Positions 41,402-50,022 of a stretch of 64,000 nucleotides of DNA are shown here, in pieces (position 1 is the first letter of the stretch; every line of letters starts with the position of its first letter). The stretch spans positions 312,530 to 376,529 of the forward strand of contig NZ_JACPOF010000029.1 in NCBI RefSeq assembly GCF_016185115.1. Direction: 5' to 3'. The notes beneath the pieces were generated by a model, which did no database searches, had not been told where the DNA came from, and was given only the letters and a program-made list of their open reading frames with translations. The position numbers and the translations under genes are program-made. This DNA comes from Polaromonas sp. Its GTDB lineage: Bacteria; Pseudomonadota; Gammaproteobacteria; Burkholderiales; Burkholderiaceae_C.

Positions 41402-41584
41402 TTTGCTATAAATTCAATAGCTGCTCACGTGCGTATTTATTGGCCTGGAGGCCGATTTGATGCCTGAAAACAGGTATTTTTGGCTGTTTTTCAGCTTCCA
41501 GCGAGCGAAATCCAGGCCAAAAAGGCAAAAAGTTAATACAGGAGTTAACTTTTTGATATTTTTTAACGTATACGTTAAAAATTG
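41402..41584 (-). repeat. composite intergenic repeat, copy C
   Basis: A complete 183-bp copy in the minus orientation. The left end CAATTTTTAACG (41584 downward) is followed by the perfect palindrome TTTTAACGTATACGTTAAAA at 41561-41580. The core includes AATAAATACGCACGTGAGC, and the right end reads ATTTATAGCAAAT. Its left ten bases form the last codons and stop of the FAD monooxygenase gene. Confidence 0.87.
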
Positions 41585-42792
41585 CCCGCCTTAGGCGCCG
41601 CGCCGTACAGCCAGGGCATGTCCAGCAGCTTTTCACCCAGCAGCTTCATCGACAGGTCACGCCCCCAGCGCAGCAGGCCGCTGGCGTGAAAGATGCGCGC
41701 GTTGCGCAGGGCTCTGGCCTGCACCAGGCGGTTGCGCTGCCAGCGGTTGAGTGCGTAGCGCTGCAGCATGGTCGGCACTTCAAAAGCCGGGTCGCGCGCG
41801 ACGGCAAGCACATGGCCCAGTTCGGCCGCATCTTCAATTGCCATGCCTGCGCCCTGGGCCAGGTAGGGCAGCATGGGGTGCGCGGCATCACCGAGCAGCG
41901 CCACACGGCCCAGCGCCTGTTGCCAGGCGCCCTGCATGGGCTGGCGGTCGCAAAGCTGCCAGACGCGCCAGCCCTGCAGGGTGGCTACCAGGTCCTGCAG
42001 CGGGGCGCAGGCACCTGCGGTGGCGGCGCTGACGTCGGCGGCGTTGGCTTCATGGTCCCAGGGGTCGGTGCCGTCGGTGACTTCACCTTCAAGCAGCGCC
42101 ACCACATTGAGCCAGTCGCCGCCGCGCACCGGGTACTGCACTATGTGCATGCGCGGGCCCAGCCAGGCAGTGACGTTGTTTGATCGCAGAGCTTCGGGCA
42201 GATCGGACTGCTTCATCAGCGTGCGGTAGGCCAGGTGGCCGGTACGGCGCGGCGCGCCATCGCCCAGCAATTGCTGCCGCACCGCACTCCACAAGCCATC
42301 GGCGCCTATCAACACATCGCCTTCCACATCCAGCGCGTCAGCGGTTTGTGCAGACACGGCCTGCGGCGTCTGGCTGAAGCCCTGCAACGCACGGTCGGTG
42401 TGCAGGCGGGTATCGGTCTGGTGGACAGCATCGAGCAGCACGCCGTGCAGGTCGGCGCGGTGCACGGTGGCGTAGGGCGCGCCGTAGCGGGCAGCGATGG
42501 TCTGGCCGAGGGGCAGTTCACCCAGCAGTTCGCCGGTGATGGCACTGCAGACCTGCAGTTTCTCCGGAAAGGCGGCGACTTCAGCCAACGCAGAAGCGAG
42601 GCCCCAGCCATGCAGCACTTTCGTCACGTTCGGCCCCAGCTGAATGCCCGCGCCGACCTCGCTGAATTCAGGCGCTTTTTCAAACAGGCGAACGTCCCAG
42701 CCGCCGGCACGCGATATTGCCAATGCCGAAGCCAGCCCCCCGATGCCGCCGCCGGCAATCAGGGCTGACTGATGACCCCCACGGTCACGCAC
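41575..42792 (-). CDS. FAD-dependent aromatic monooxygenase
   Basis: A 405-residue flavoprotein of the salicylate/3-hydroxybenzoate hydroxylase class. The ADP-binding motif is ALIAGGGIGGLASALA, the DG-type motif is DVLIGADGLWSAVR, and the second FAD motif is LGDAAHPMLPYLAQGAGMAIEDA. It would hydroxylate an aromatic or related ring using NAD(P)H. A longer frame adds 8 codons, but GTG at 42792 has GGGAG nine bases before it. The last two residues (NF) and the stop come from repeat copy C. It lies 70 bp after acnA. Confidence 0.87.
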   Translation of the reverse strand: MRDRGGHQSALIAGGGIGGLASALAISRAGGWDVRLFEKAPEFSEVGAGIQLGPNVTKVLHGWGLASALAEVAAFPEKLQVCSAITGELLGELPLGQTIAARYGAPYATVHRADLHGVLLDAVHQTDTRLHTDRALQGFSQTPQAVSAQTADALDVEGDVLIGADGLWSAVRQQLLGDGAPRRTGHLAYRTLMKQSDLPEALRSNNVTAWLGPRMHIVQYPVRGGDWLNVVALLEGEVTDGTDPWDHEANAADVSAATAGACAPLQDLVATLQGWRVWQLCDRQPMQGAWQQALGRVALLGDAAHPMLPYLAQGAGMAIEDAAELGHVLAVARDPAFEVPTMLQRYALNRWQRNRLVQARALRNARIFHASGLLRWGRDLSMKLLGEKLLDMPWLYGAAPKAGNF

Positions 42793-42861
42793 TGCGTGTC
42801 GCTCCCTGCCCCCCAAGGGGGCTAATTTTTCTCGGGGCGGCCCAGCGAAAAATGGACCCTC

Positions 42862-45777
42862 TCATGCCGCCAGAAGCTGGCGCAGGACGTAAGGCAGGAT
42901 GCCGCCGTTGCGGTAATAGTCGACCTCGATGGGTGTGTCGATACGCAGCGTCACCACCACCTCCTGGCGTGAGCCGTCGGCGCGGGTGATGATGACTTTT
43001 GCGTCGCTCTGCGGCGTGAGCTTCTGGTCGGGAATGACGTCAATCGTTTCAGTGCCGTCCAGCTTGAGGTGCTGCCACGATTCGCCATGCTTGAACTGCA
43101 GCGGCAGCACGCCCATGCCGACCAGGTTGCTGCGGTGTATGCGCTCAAAGCTGCGCGCCACCACAGCCTTGATGCCGAGCAGCTGCGTGCCTTTGGCAGC
43201 CCAGTCGCGTGACGAACCGGTGCCGTATTCTTCGCCCGCAAAAATCACGGTGGGTGTGCCTTCGGCGATGTACTTCATGGCCGCGTCATAGATGAACATT
43301 TTTTCACCCGACGGCTGGAACAGCGTCACGCCGCCCTCTTCACGCGAACCGCTGGCATCCGGCGGGATCATCAGGTTCTTGATGCGCACATTGGCGAAGG
43401 TGCCGCGCATCATCACGTCGTGGTTGCCGCGCCTTGCGCCATAGCTGTTGAAGTCGGCTTTCATAACGCCGTGCGCCTGCAGCCACTGGCCTGCAGGCGA
43501 CGACGCCTTGATGGAGCCGGCCGGCGAAATGTGGTCGGTGGTGATGGAATCGCCAAACAGCGCCATCACGCGCGCGCCATTGACGGCCACGCTGCTTTCC
43601 GCACCCACAGCCATGGTGAAGTCTGCAAAAAACGGCGGCTCGGCGATGTAAGTGCTTTTTGGCCAGGTGTAGGCATTGCCCTTGACGCCCTTGATCTTTT
43701 CCCAGAGCTTGCCCGGCTCGGACTTGACCTTGGCGTAATTCTCGCGGAAGGCCTTGCCGTTCATGGCGAACTTCAGCAGCTTCTGGATTTCTTCAGTGGT
43801 CGGCCAGATGTCGCCAAGGTAAACATCCTTGCCGCCTTTGCCCTTGCCAACTGGCTCGGTCATCAGGTCGCGCATCACCGTGCCGGCAATCGCATAAGCC
43901 ACCACCAGCGGAGGGCTGGCCAGAAAGTTGGCCTTCAGGTTGGGATGGATGCGCGCCTCGAAATTGCGGTTACCCGACAGCACGGCCGCGCACACCAGGT
44001 CGCTCTTGGTGATGGCTTCATTCAGTTCGGGCGTCAGGTCGCCGGCATTGCCTATGCAGGTGGTGCAGCCGTACCCCGCCAGCGCAAAGCCCAGCTTTTC
44101 AAGGTAAGGCAACAGGCCGGTTTCGGTCAGGTATTCGGTCACGATGCGTGAGCCGGGCGCCAGCGAAGTCTTGATGTGCGGCTGCACCTTGAGCCCCGCC
44201 TCGACCGCCTTCTTGGCCAGCAGGCCGGCCGCCAGCAGCACGCTGGGGTTGGAGGTGTTGGTGCAACTGGTGATGGCGGCGATCAGCACATCGCCATTGC
44301 CCACGGTGATGCCTTCTGCCGATTGCGACGCCGGTGCTGCGGGTGCGACCGCAGTCGCGTTGCTCGTGGAGTGTGCATGCGCCATGGTCGGCCGGTTGCC
44401 CTCCATCTCGACCACTGTTCTTGCCGCGCCCACGGGCGTGGGCGGCGCGGAAGGCAGCGTGTCAAGCCGTCCATCGTCGCTGTGGCGCACCTGATGGCGA
44501 GTCTTGAGCATGCCTTCAGGCTGGTTGAAACCGTTTTCCGAAATGGGCTTGCTGTAGAGCGACGAGAACTGCGTGGCCACGTTGCCCAGTTCAATGCGGT
44601 CCTGCGGGCGCTTGGGGCCGGCCAGGCTGGGCGTCACATCACCGAGGTTGAGCCTGACCACCTGCGAGTAGTCGATGTCGCCGGCCTTGGCCACACCAAA
44701 CAGGCCCTGCGCCTTGAAGTAGGCCTCGAAGGCCTCGATCTCGGCCTTGGTGCGGCCGGTGCCGACAAAGTAGTCGATGGTTTTTTCATCGACGGGGAAG
44801 AAGCCCATGGTGGCGCCGTACTCGGGCGCCATGTTGCCAATCGTGGCGCGGTCGGGTAGTGACAGCGTACGTGTGCCTTCGCCAAAAAACTCGACAAACT
44901 TGCCGACCACTTTTTCCTTGCGCAACTGCTCGGTCACGCGCAGCACCAGGTCAGTGGCCGTCACGCCTTCGCGCAGGCGGCCGGTCAGCTCAAAGCCGAC
45001 CACGTCAGGCGTGAGGAAATAAACCGGCTGGCCCAGCATGGCGGCTTCGGCCTCAATGCCGCCGCAACCCCAGGCCACGACACCAATGCCGTTGATCATG
45101 GTGGTATGGCTGTCGGTGCCGACCAGTGAGTCGGGGTAATAGACGTTGTCTGCCGTCCTGTGCACGCCGCGCGCCAGGTACTCAAGATTGACCTGGTGCA
45201 CGATGCCAAAGCCCGGCGGCACGACGCCAAAGGTGTCGAAGGCCTGCATGCCCCATTTCATGAATTCGTAACGCTCGTTGTTGCGCTGGAACTCCAGCTT
45301 CATGTTCAGGTCAAGCGAATTCTTTTTGCCGTAGTAGTCGACCATGATGGAATGGTCCACCACCAGGTCGACCGGCACCAGCGGCTCGATCTGCTTGGGG
45401 TTCTTGCCCAGCTTGACAGCCACGCTGCGCATGGCCGCCAGGTCAGCCAGCAGCGGCACGCCGGTGAAATCCTGCAGCACGACACGCGAGACGACAAAGG
45501 GGATCTCCTGGGTGCGGGCGGCGTTGGGCTTCCAGTTGGCGAGCTCGGCCACATGCTCTGCCGTCACGCGTTTGCCGTCGCAATTGCGCAGCACCGACTC
45601 CAGCACGATGCGCATGGACACCGGCAGGCGGGACACGTTGGGAAACTGTTTGGCCAGCGCCGGCAGCGAGAAAAGGTTGCCGGTCTTGCCGGATGCCGTC
45701 TTGAAGGACTTGAAGGTCGATTTGAAAGCGTGACCGGCGGGGGCGGAGGATTTGGGTGGGGTGGGGGACTTGGCCAA
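42862..45777 (-). CDS. acnA: aconitate hydratase A
   Basis: AcnA isomerises citrate and isocitrate with a [4Fe-4S] cluster and is the aconitase of oxidative stress and iron limitation in many bacteria. Of about 971 residues, cluster-cysteine segments include [12 protein letters not shown] and [12 protein letters not shown], and the C-terminal swivel domain has [14 protein letters not shown] and [18 protein letters not shown]. The start is TTG at 45777, six bases after a perfect AAGGAG; the frame extends further upstream but without a ribosome site. Confidence 0.93.
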   Translation of the reverse strand: MAKSPTPPKSSAPAGHAFKSTFKSFKTASGKTGNLFSLPALAKQFPNVSRLPVSMRIVLESVLRNCDGKRVTAEHVAELANWKPNAARTQEIPFVVSRVVLQDFTGVPLLADLAAMRSVAVKLGKNPKQIEPLVPVDLVVDHSIMVDYYGKKNSLDLNMKLEFQRNNERYEFMKWGMQAFDTFGVVPPGFGIVHQVNLEYLARGVHRTADNVYYPDSLVGTDSHTTMINGIGVVAWGCGGIEAEAAMLGQPVYFLTPDVVGFELTGRLREGVTATDLVLRVTEQLRKEKVVGKFVEFFGEGTRTLSLPDRATIGNMAPEYGATMGFFPVDEKTIDYFVGTGRTKAEIEAFEAYFKAQGLFGVAKAGDIDYSQVVRLNLGDVTPSLAGPKRPQDRIELGNVATQFSSLYSKPISENGFNQPEGMLKTRHQVRHSDDGRLDTLPSAPPTPVGAARTVVEMEGNRPTMAHAHSTSNATAVAPAAPASQSAEGITVGNGDVLIAAITSCTNTSNPSVLLAAGLLAKKAVEAGLKVQPHIKTSLAPGSRIVTEYLTETGLLPYLEKLGFALAGYGCTTCIGNAGDLTPELNEAITKSDLVCAAVLSGNRNFEARIHPNLKANFLASPPLVVAYAIAGTVMRDLMTEPVGKGKGGKDVYLGDIWPTTEEIQKLLKFAMNGKAFRENYAKVKSEPGKLWEKIKGVKGNAYTWPKSTYIAEPPFFADFTMAVGAESSVAVNGARVMALFGDSITTDHISPAGSIKASSPAGQWLQAHGVMKADFNSYGARRGNHDVMMRGTFANVRIKNLMIPPDASGSREEGGVTLFQPSGEKMFIYDAAMKYIAEGTPTVIFAGEEYGTGSSRDWAAKGTQLLGIKAVVARSFERIHRSNLVGMGVLPLQFKHGESWQHLKLDGTETIDVIPDQKLTPQSDAKVIITRADGSRQEVVVTLRIDTPIEVDYYRNGGILPYVLRQLLAA

Positions 45778-45901
45778 GGCAGACTCCTTTTTATTGAACC
45801 ACAACCCCCATTCTGTCATTGGGCGCCCATCAGGGCGATATCAACCGCGCTTAACCCAACCACCACGTGCGTTATTCGCTTTCACAGGTAGCCCTGGGGA
45901 C

Positions 45902-46315
45902 CTACCAGGCAGGCTGCAAGGCGGTGCGCCTGAGGCCGAAATACTGCAGTTCTGCCAGCACGGCCACCGTCAGCGCCTGCATGATCACATAGGCCGCACC
46001 AAACACTGTGGGCTGCACACTGCTGCTGACCAACAGCAATACACCGGCAGCGGCCCAGCCCACATTGCCAGCCACCAGCAACCAGACCACATTGCGCGGC
46101 GTGGGCTTGCGGGTGGACACAAAGGCCACAGCGGCCGCATAGACCAGCAAAAACTCGCCGGTCCAGGCCAGCAGCGATGCAGGCAGGCGAAGCAATTCCG
46201 CCATCTGCGCCGGAAATGCCACCTGCAGCAGGCCGCAGGCGACGCAAGACAGCGCATCAACCCGCAAGACATTGCGCATGAAGTTGGGATGTGAAAAGAC
46301 AGAGCTGGAAGACAT
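45902..46315 (-). CDS. small membrane protein, four helices
   Basis: This 137-residue protein is hydrophobic throughout, with four likely helices around residues 18-42, 47-65, 76-97 and 104-124. It has no enzymatic motif I recognise. AAGGAG lies six bases before the ATG. It is divergent from an MmyB-like regulator. That arrangement suggests the regulator controls it, which is inference. Confidence 0.72.
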   Translation of the reverse strand: MSSSSVFSHPNFMRNVLRVDALSCVACGLLQVAFPAQMAELLRLPASLLAWTGEFLLVYAAAVAFVSTRKPTPRNVVWLLVAGNVGWAAAGVLLLVSSSVQPTVFGAAYVIMQALTVAVLAELQYFGLRRTALQPAW

Positions 46316-46473
46316 TTAAAACTCCTTGAAATGATGACAGCCGGTGGGAGGAGGTGTGGCGCATCGGGCCGTCAGGCGCTGCGTCATGGCGCAAATCATG
46401 GATGCCATGCACGCCAAAAGCCATGACGCGGGAGGTAATGGAAGGCATGCCGAAGCGGCCTTACCATGTCGGT

Positions 46474-47295
46474 ATGAGTGCATCCACCCACCACAGCCGC
46501 CCTGCCGCGCGCAGCACACCACAGGCCTTTGGCGACCACCTGCGTCACTGGCGGCAGCACCGGCGCCTGAGCCAGCTTGACCTGGCGCAGGAGGCCGATA
46601 TCTCTACCCGCCACCTGAGCTTTGTAGAGACCGGCAGGTCGGTGCCCAGCCGCGAGATGGTGATGCGCCTGACAGAGCGCCTGGACATTCCGCTGCGCGA
46701 GCGTAATGCGCTGCTGGTGGCTGCAGGCTATGCGCCCATGTACCGCGAACGCCCGCTGGCCGACCCGGCGCTGGACGCAGCACGGCAGGCGGTGGAACTC
46801 ATACTCAAAAGCCACGAGCCCTACCCTGCTCTGGCAGTTGACCGGCACTGGAACCTCATCGCCGCCAACCGCATGGTGGCACCATTGATGGCAGGTGCCG
46901 ACGCATCACTTCTGCAGGCGCCCATGAACGTGCTGCGGATGAGCCTGCACCCCAAAGGCATTGCAGGCAACATCGTCAACATCGTGCAGTGGCGCACCCA
47001 TCTTTTCGAGCGCCCGCGGCAGCAGATTGCCGCAACGGCAGACCCAGTGCTGATTGAACTTCTGGCAGAACTCAAGGCTTACCCTGTGCCAGCAAGCGCC
47101 AGCGCTGATACGCTGGATGGCGAACACGCGGGCGTGGTGATGCCTTTGAGATTCCGCACACCGCATGGCGTGCTGTCACTGATCAGCACCACCACCATCT
47201 TCGGCTCACCCGTTGACGTGACCCTGCAGGAACTGGCGCTGGAAACCTTTTTTCCAGCCGACGATTTCACACGGCAGGTTTTGCAGTCGCTGTGA
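46474..47295 (+). CDS. XRE family regulator with MmyB-like ligand domain
   Basis: A 273-residue regulator. The N-terminal XRE helix-turn-helix (about residues 18-75) contains LRHWRQHRRLSQLDLAQEADISTRHLSFVETGRSVPSREMVMRLTERLDIPLRERN. The MmyB-like C-terminal domain (about residues 100-260) belongs to a PAS-like family thought to bind a fatty acid or similar ligand. ATG at 46474 is used; 46447 is an alternative. It is divergent from the small membrane protein gene. Confidence 0.85.
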   Translation: MSASTHHSRPAARSTPQAFGDHLRHWRQHRRLSQLDLAQEADISTRHLSFVETGRSVPSREMVMRLTERLDIPLRERNALLVAAGYAPMYRERPLADPALDAARQAVELILKSHEPYPALAVDRHWNLIAANRMVAPLMAGADASLLQAPMNVLRMSLHPKGIAGNIVNIVQWRTHLFERPRQQIAATADPVLIELLAELKAYPVPASASADTLDGEHAGVVMPLRFRTPHGVLSLISTTTIFGSPVDVTLQELALETFFPADDFTRQVLQSL

Positions 47296-47418
47296 GGACT
47301 ATGTGAGTGATGCCGCTGTCGGTCATGACTGACAGCCTGCGCCGTCCACCGCTGATGCAGGGGCACTGGAGCGCATCCTAGAGTGAAACATCAACCACTC
47401 AATCAATGGAGCAAACCA

Positions 47419-47919
47419 ATGAGCAGCAAGACCGACCAGCACACCCTGTGGGACCTCATCAAGGACATCAAGTTCGGGATGCTGACGCACCGCCACGCCA
47501 ACGGCGAACTGCACAGCCACCCGCTGACGACGCAAAACAAGTCGGACGACGAAGGTGCGAACCTCTACTTTTTCATTTCCCGCAAGAGCGAGCTGGGCCA
47601 GCGCATCCTGCAGGACGGCAATGTCAATGTCTCTTATGCAGACCCCGGTGACGACAGCTATGTGTCGGTTTCAGGCACGGCCACGATTCTGGAAGACCAG
47701 GCCAAGAAGGAAGCTCTTTTCAACGCGATAGCGAAAGCATGGTTTCCAGGCGGCGCGACCGACCCTGATCTGGCACTGTTGCAGGTAGCCATAGGCCATG
47801 CCGAGTACTGGGACGTCAGCGACAGCAAGATGGTGCAACTGGCCAAAATGGCCAAGGCGGCCATCACGGGCGAGCCGCCGAAAAAACTCGGTGAACACAA
47901 GGAACTCAGTGTTTCCTGA
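47419..47919 (+). CDS. pyridoxamine 5'-phosphate oxidase-fold general stress protein
   Basis: This 166-residue protein has the split-barrel FMN-binding fold of the PPOX superfamily, of the general stress protein 26 type. The LWDLIKDIKFGMLTHRHANGELHSHPLTTQ and VSYADPGDDSYVSVSGTATIL segments are typical. It probably binds a flavin and acts as a small oxidoreductase of unspecified substrate. GGAG precedes the ATG. It lies 26 bp upstream of the next small gene. Confidence 0.85.
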   Translation: MSSKTDQHTLWDLIKDIKFGMLTHRHANGELHSHPLTTQNKSDDEGANLYFFISRKSELGQRILQDGNVNVSYADPGDDSYVSVSGTATILEDQAKKEALFNAIAKAWFPGGATDPDLALLQVAIGHAEYWDVSDSKMVQLAKMAKAAITGEPPKKLGEHKELSVS

Positions 47920-47945
47920 AACCCTGAAGTAAGAGAAAACAGTCC

Positions 47946-48347
47946 ATGACTTTTCTCACCTTCAACAAGGCAACTGACCCCACAGCCCCGGACGATCTGC
48001 GCATCAACCCGGAGGCTGTGCTGTTTGTGGAAGCTTCCCGCGCCGACCTGCTCGGCCAAACCACCATTCAACTGCTGGGTCAGGGTACTGTGGTCAATGC
48101 GGTCACCGAATCTGTGGGTACGGTAGTGAGTTCAATTGCCGCTGGGTTGAAAAGCCCAGGTTTGGTAGGTGCGATGCGGCACTACCTTGCAACGACACCC
48201 GAGGATGGGGCCAGCACTGTCTATATCGCGCCGGGCAACGTGAGTTATGTGCGCCCGAATGTGCCCGAGACGCACGACTTCTGGTATGTACGTTTTGTAG
48301 ACGGGTCGGAATTGCGGATTGTCGATCCGTTGCCTGCGGGTTTGTAG
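47946..48347 (+). CDS. hypothetical protein
   Basis: A 133-residue protein that I do not recognise. It has no signal peptide. It contains an alternating beta-rich C-terminal half (STVYIAPGNVSYVRPN and WYVRFVDGSELRIVDPL) and a central helix-like Gly/Ala/Val segment. A single ribosome site (AAGTAAGAGAAAACAGTCC) precedes the ATG. It appears to be cotranscribed with the PPOX-fold gene and ends at a strong terminator. Confidence 0.65.
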   Translation: MTFLTFNKATDPTAPDDLRINPEAVLFVEASRADLLGQTTIQLLGQGTVVNAVTESVGTVVSSIAAGLKSPGLVGAMRHYLATTPEDGASTVYIAPGNVSYVRPNVPETHDFWYVRFVDGSELRIVDPLPAGL

Positions 48348-48360
48348 CCCACGCCGGCCG

Positions 48361-48395
48361 AAAAAAGGCCTTGCGACAATCGCGAGGCCTTTTTT
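48361..48395 (+). terminator. Rho-independent terminator
   Basis: AGGCCTTGCG and CGCGAGGCCT pair around ACAAT, with AAAAAA before and TTTTTT after. It ends the PPOX/hypothetical unit and isolates it from higBA. Confidence 0.9.
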
Positions 48396-48465
48396 GCATC
48401 TGTGATTCGCGCTCTGAAACTGAAGTTGGCCCGAGTGCGCGAATGACGCATTAGAACTACAACTA

Positions 48466-48494
48466 TTGATCCCCAAATGGGAACATGATAGAGT
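48466..48494 (+). promoter_or_regulatory. probable higBA promoter and operator
   Basis: TTGATC (48466-48471) and TAGAGT (48489-48494) are spaced by 17 bp, and the near-palindrome CCCAAATGGG (48472-48481) lies between them. The predicted transcript would start at about the A of the higB ATG (48501). Confidence 0.5.
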
Positions 48495-48500
48495 TCACCG

Positions 48501-48794
48501 ATGCGGGTTATTGCTTTAAGCACACTTCGTGACTTCTGGGTAAAACATCCAGACGCATTGGAGCCACTGAGTGCGTGGTACGCCATTGTCAGCCGCGTCC
48601 ATTGGGCATCACCCTCAGAGGTGAAAGCAGCCTATCGCAACGCCAGTTTTGTAGCAGGGAATCGCGTAGTTTTTAACATCAAGGGGAACGACTATCGGCT
48701 GGTGGTGGCGATGCACTACAACCGCCAGATCGCTTACATCCGCTTTGTAGGAACCCATCGTCAATATGACCAGATCAACGCCGTTACCGTGTGA
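48501..48794 (+). CDS. higB: HigB family type II toxin
   Basis: A 97-residue mRNA-interferase-type toxin of the RelE/HigB superfamily, in the toxin-first order typical of higBA. Family features are RVIALSTLRDFWVKHPDALEPLSAWYAIV, the SFVAGNRVVFNIKGNDYRLV core and the C-terminal IRFVGTHRQYDQIN. No Shine-Dalgarno sequence precedes the ATG. It is paired with higA 7 bp downstream. Confidence 0.9.
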   Translation: MRVIALSTLRDFWVKHPDALEPLSAWYAIVSRVHWASPSEVKAAYRNASFVAGNRVVFNIKGNDYRLVVAMHYNRQIAYIRFVGTHRQYDQINAVTV

Positions 48795-48801
48795 GGACAT
48801 C

Positions 48802-49176
48802 ATGAATATTCACCCCATCCGTACCAAAGCAGATTACCGCGCCGCCATGCAACGCATAGATGCAGTGTGGGACGCAAAACCAAAATCGCCTGAAGCTGAC
48901 GAGTTGGAGGTACTCAGCCTGCTGGTCGAAGAGTATGAAAAAAAGCACATCACAGTCCCGAAAGTAGATCCGGTCAGCCTGTTGCTGCATGTAATGGAAG
49001 CGCGCCAACTAAGCCGCAAAGACCTGGAGCCCTACATAGGCTCACGCGCCCGCGTCGCCGAAGTTCTTAACCGTGTGCGTCCCTTGTCACTGGAAATGAT
49101 TCGGCGTTTGTCAGCGGGGCTTGGTTTGCCTGCAGATTTGTTGATTGCTGGGTATGAGTTACGGCAGGTGGCTTGA
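48802..49176 (+). CDS. higA: HigA family antitoxin
   Basis: A 124-residue antitoxin with an XRE helix-turn-helix in the C-terminal half (SRKDLEPYIGSRARVAEVLNRVRPLSLEMIRRLSAGLGLPADLLI). The N-terminal part (IHPIRTKADYRAAMQRIDAVW) would neutralise HigB. The ATG at 48802 follows GTGAGGACATC. The protein also represses its own operon in studied higBA systems. Confidence 0.92.
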   Translation: MNIHPIRTKADYRAAMQRIDAVWDAKPKSPEADELEVLSLLVEEYEKKHITVPKVDPVSLLLHVMEARQLSRKDLEPYIGSRARVAEVLNRVRPLSLEMIRRLSAGLGLPADLLIAGYELRQVA

Positions 49177-49229
49177 AACTGCTCAGTATTGCGACAGCCA
49201 TCCATTGAAGCCTCACTCTTTCTATACGT

Positions 49230-49892
49230 ATGCAATTCGAACTAGAGCCACATCATCGGGATTTAACAAACGAACAACTACTCGACGAGTTAAGGCGTGT
49301 GGCCGTGTTCTTGAAACGAAGCACCGTAACGATTGACCAATTCAACGAACATGCAAAATTTCACAGTACAACGCTCGCCCGACGCTTTGGATCTTGGTTC
49401 AAGGCTCTTGAAGCGGCAGGTCTAGAGAAGTCCCGGAATTTACACCTAACAAATGAGCAGTTGTTCGAAAATCTCGTTACGGTCTGGCTTAAGCTTGGCC
49501 GTCAGCCCAAATATCAAGACCTTACAAAGAACACTTCGTCGTTCTCCGCTGGAACTTACGAGAAACGATTTGCTACTTGGCGAAGAGCGCTAGAGGCATT
49601 TGTTGCGTGGGCCAATGAAGGAGCTTCTCCTGAGATGGCCTCGAAAAGCGTCATCCAATCGCAGAATCACCGTACCCCACGAAATATCAACTGGCGGTTA
49701 CGCGCCTTAGTGCTGATGCGAGATGGTGCACGATGCCAGCTATGCGGTGTTGAGGCGCGAAATGGTGCCACGCTTCACGTGGATCACATAAGGCCATGGA
49801 GTGAGGGCGGTGAAACGGTTTGTGAAAATCTACAAATTCTTTGTCACGTTTGCAATATCGGGAAAAGCAATCTTTTTCCTTCAAAAACTTAA
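49230..49892 (+). CDS. HNH endonuclease with two homing-endonuclease-associated repeats
   Basis: A 220-residue protein. Residues about 11-65 and 72-128 are two copies of the homing-endonuclease-associated repeat (each LTNEQL..., with a W-F-ALEA-type end). The C-terminal HNH domain shows CQLCGVEARNGATLHVDHIRPWSEGGETVCENLQILCHVCNIGKS, with two CxxC zinc knuckles and the catalytic H. It has no intron or self-splicing context, so it may be a free-standing nuclease. It is visibly more AT-rich than its neighbours and has no clear ribosome site. Confidence 0.85.
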   Translation: MQFELEPHHRDLTNEQLLDELRRVAVFLKRSTVTIDQFNEHAKFHSTTLARRFGSWFKALEAAGLEKSRNLHLTNEQLFENLVTVWLKLGRQPKYQDLTKNTSSFSAGTYEKRFATWRRALEAFVAWANEGASPEMASKSVIQSQNHRTPRNINWRLRALVLMRDGARCQLCGVEARNGATLHVDHIRPWSEGGETVCENLQILCHVCNIGKSNLFPSKT

Positions 49893-49970
49893 CTCCGATA
49901 TAAAAATGAGTATCGAACACGTCTGTGTCGCGTGACAGATAGCGTACGAATTTTCTAAATCGTTAGTAAT

Positions 49971-49993
49971 GAAAAAGCGGCCCGAAGGCCGCA
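49971..49993 (-). terminator. Rho-independent terminator of acnB
   Basis: On the minus strand GCGGCC and GGCCGC pair around a four-base loop and are followed by TTTTT. It lies 30 bp after the acnB stop. Confidence 0.8.
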
Positions 49994-50022
49994 TTTTCAT
50001 TTGTGTGGTGTTGATATAAAAA

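Noticed and set aside
42793..42861. Hairpin-rich acnA-monooxygenase spacer considered as a mobile element
   Set aside because: It has a CCCCCCAAGGGGG-type hairpin like one near 31820, but I cannot define ends or a second full copy here.
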